From Takakia lepidozioides (Eukaryota > Streptophyta > Takakiopsida > Takakiales > Takakiaceae), in the NCBI GenBank assembly GCA_030704615.1, contig CM060734.1, positions 21,516,001 through 21,576,000 of the forward strand: a stretch of DNA of 60,000 nt, given 5' to 3'. This document shows positions 59,485-60,000 of the stretch, piece by piece. The notes under the pieces are model-generated. The model was not told the origin of the DNA. It saw only the letters and a list, made by a program, of their open reading frames with translations, and did not search any database. How positions within the stretch are numbered: position 1 is the stretch's first letter; each line of letters starts with the position of its first letter. Position numbers and translations under genes: made by a program.

Positions 59485-60000
59485 GCAGCGACCGGCATCA
59501 CTGGCGGTCGCATTTGTTTCTTATTCTTTGTAAATACAATGAACTTGATGTAATAGCGATCGTCTTTTGTTTCTTCGTAAAATTACTAGTGGTCGTTTTA
59601 ATTTCTATTTTTTCTGAAAATCCAGCAACCGCCAATAGTGGCGGTCAGTTGTTTTTAAAATTTTGGAAAATGGATCGACCGCCATATTTTGCAGTCGTTT
59701 TTTTGGGATTTTTAAATGGAGTGACCGCCAAGGTGGTGGTCGCTTCTACGAAGTGTGCCCTGCGCATGGAGTGAGGAGTGAGGCAGGGGGAGGGGGGCAT
59801 ATAAGCTCGGACTCAAAAATGCAGTGACCGCCATTACTTGCGGTCGCTTTTATTTTATTTTATTTTTTAAATGGAGCGACCGCAAAGGTGGCGGTCGCTT
59901 CTATGAGGTATGTCCTACGCATGGAGCGAGGAATGAAAGGGGGGGGGATATACATGGCGATCGCATTTATTTTATTTATTTAGGAAATAAAGCGACCGCC
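59485..60000. repeat. Right palindrome array D
   Basis: The same palindrome family resumes 470 bp after the transposase: complete units near 59,485, 59,623, 59,673, 59,720, 59,823 and 59,875, half units near 59,551, 59,588 and 59,957, and a unit cut by the window end at 59,991. A longer direct duplication (59,735-59,790 and 59,890-59,948, both containing GCGCATGGAGTGAGG-like sequence) is superimposed. Half-units occur more often than on the left. Confidence 0.9.

Larger units (their letters stand above)
54909..60000 (+). mobile_element. hAT transposon with palindrome-array flanks (runs off the window)
   Basis: A hAT transposase gene is centred between two arrays of the same GCGACCGCC/GGCGGTCGC palindrome, so arrays and gene probably form one element. 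A candidate left end is CAGTGAGGTGTTTTCATC at 54,909, preceded by AAAAGTAC. CAGTG is a frequent hAT terminus and hAT duplications are 8 bp. A hairpin GTCAGCGTCAGGT / ACCTGACGCTGAC lies just inside (about 54,952-54,985). The right end is outside the window. Confidence 0.6.

Overview
The window is nuclear DNA of a plant-lineage eukaryote, dominated by transposable elements. Two split host genes support this: a 14-3-3 gene (40,398-41,913, +) and a chloroplast-type DnaJ zinc-finger gene (37,600-39,636, -). Plant-type L1 LINEs, chromoviruses primed by initiator-tRNA-Met, hAT elements and tRNA-derived SINEs agree. A Ty3/gypsy element carrying a cytosine-5 DNA methyltransferase points to a charophyte green alga (a Chara-like genome would fit), because such elements have been reported from charophytes. 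That assignment is an inference.

Layout. 0.46-1.2 kb: SINE debris. 1.4-13.15 kb: a Ty3/gypsy element (upstream ORF, gag, protease, dUTPase-like domain, RT, RNase H) split by a complete chromovirus at 3,384-10,358. Its 5-bp target duplication lies inside the gag zinc knuckle. 13.6-14.1 kb: a 71-bp satellite built around a hairpin. 14.4-16.1 kb: a tandem duplication and a reverse-strand gag relic. 16.1-25.1 kb: a ~9 kb inverted duplication with two degenerate copies of a seven-exon N4/N6-methyltransferase-like gene facing each other across a LINE fragment. The same intron of the two copies is filled by two different palindrome families. 25.1-26.95 kb: low-information sequence, a LINE 3' end and a 500-N gap. 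26.95-34.2 kb: the retroelement with gag, protease, C5-methyltransferase, RT, RNase H, integrase and PHD finger. 34.2-36.4 kb: a truncated BED/hAT transposase. 36.4-44.1 kb: the host-gene island. 44.1-46.3 kb: a trihelix-like gene relic interrupted by two nested non-autonomous hAT elements with clear target duplications. 48.4-52.0 kb: a second, reverse, 5'-truncated copy of the PHD-gypsy. 54.9-60 kb: a hAT transposon whose transposase is flanked by long arrays of 23-26 bp palindromes at ~50-bp spacing. It runs off the window.

Themes. Three methylation-linked modules (C5 methyltransferase, N4/N6-type methyltransferase fold, PHD/SWIM and chromodomain readers) sit inside or among mobile elements. 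The elements themselves show many C-to-T decay events (CAG to TAG, CGA to TGA), as expected of heavily methylated DNA. Almost every element is broken by stops or single-base indels, so most coding features are listed as pseudogenes. Stretches where I see no gene: 1-460, 8,717-9,623, 13,150-13,620, 14,912-15,220, 25,080-26,160, 36,420-37,590, 41,914-44,110, 46,282-47,160, 47,240-48,390 and 52,040-54,900 (minor content listed below).
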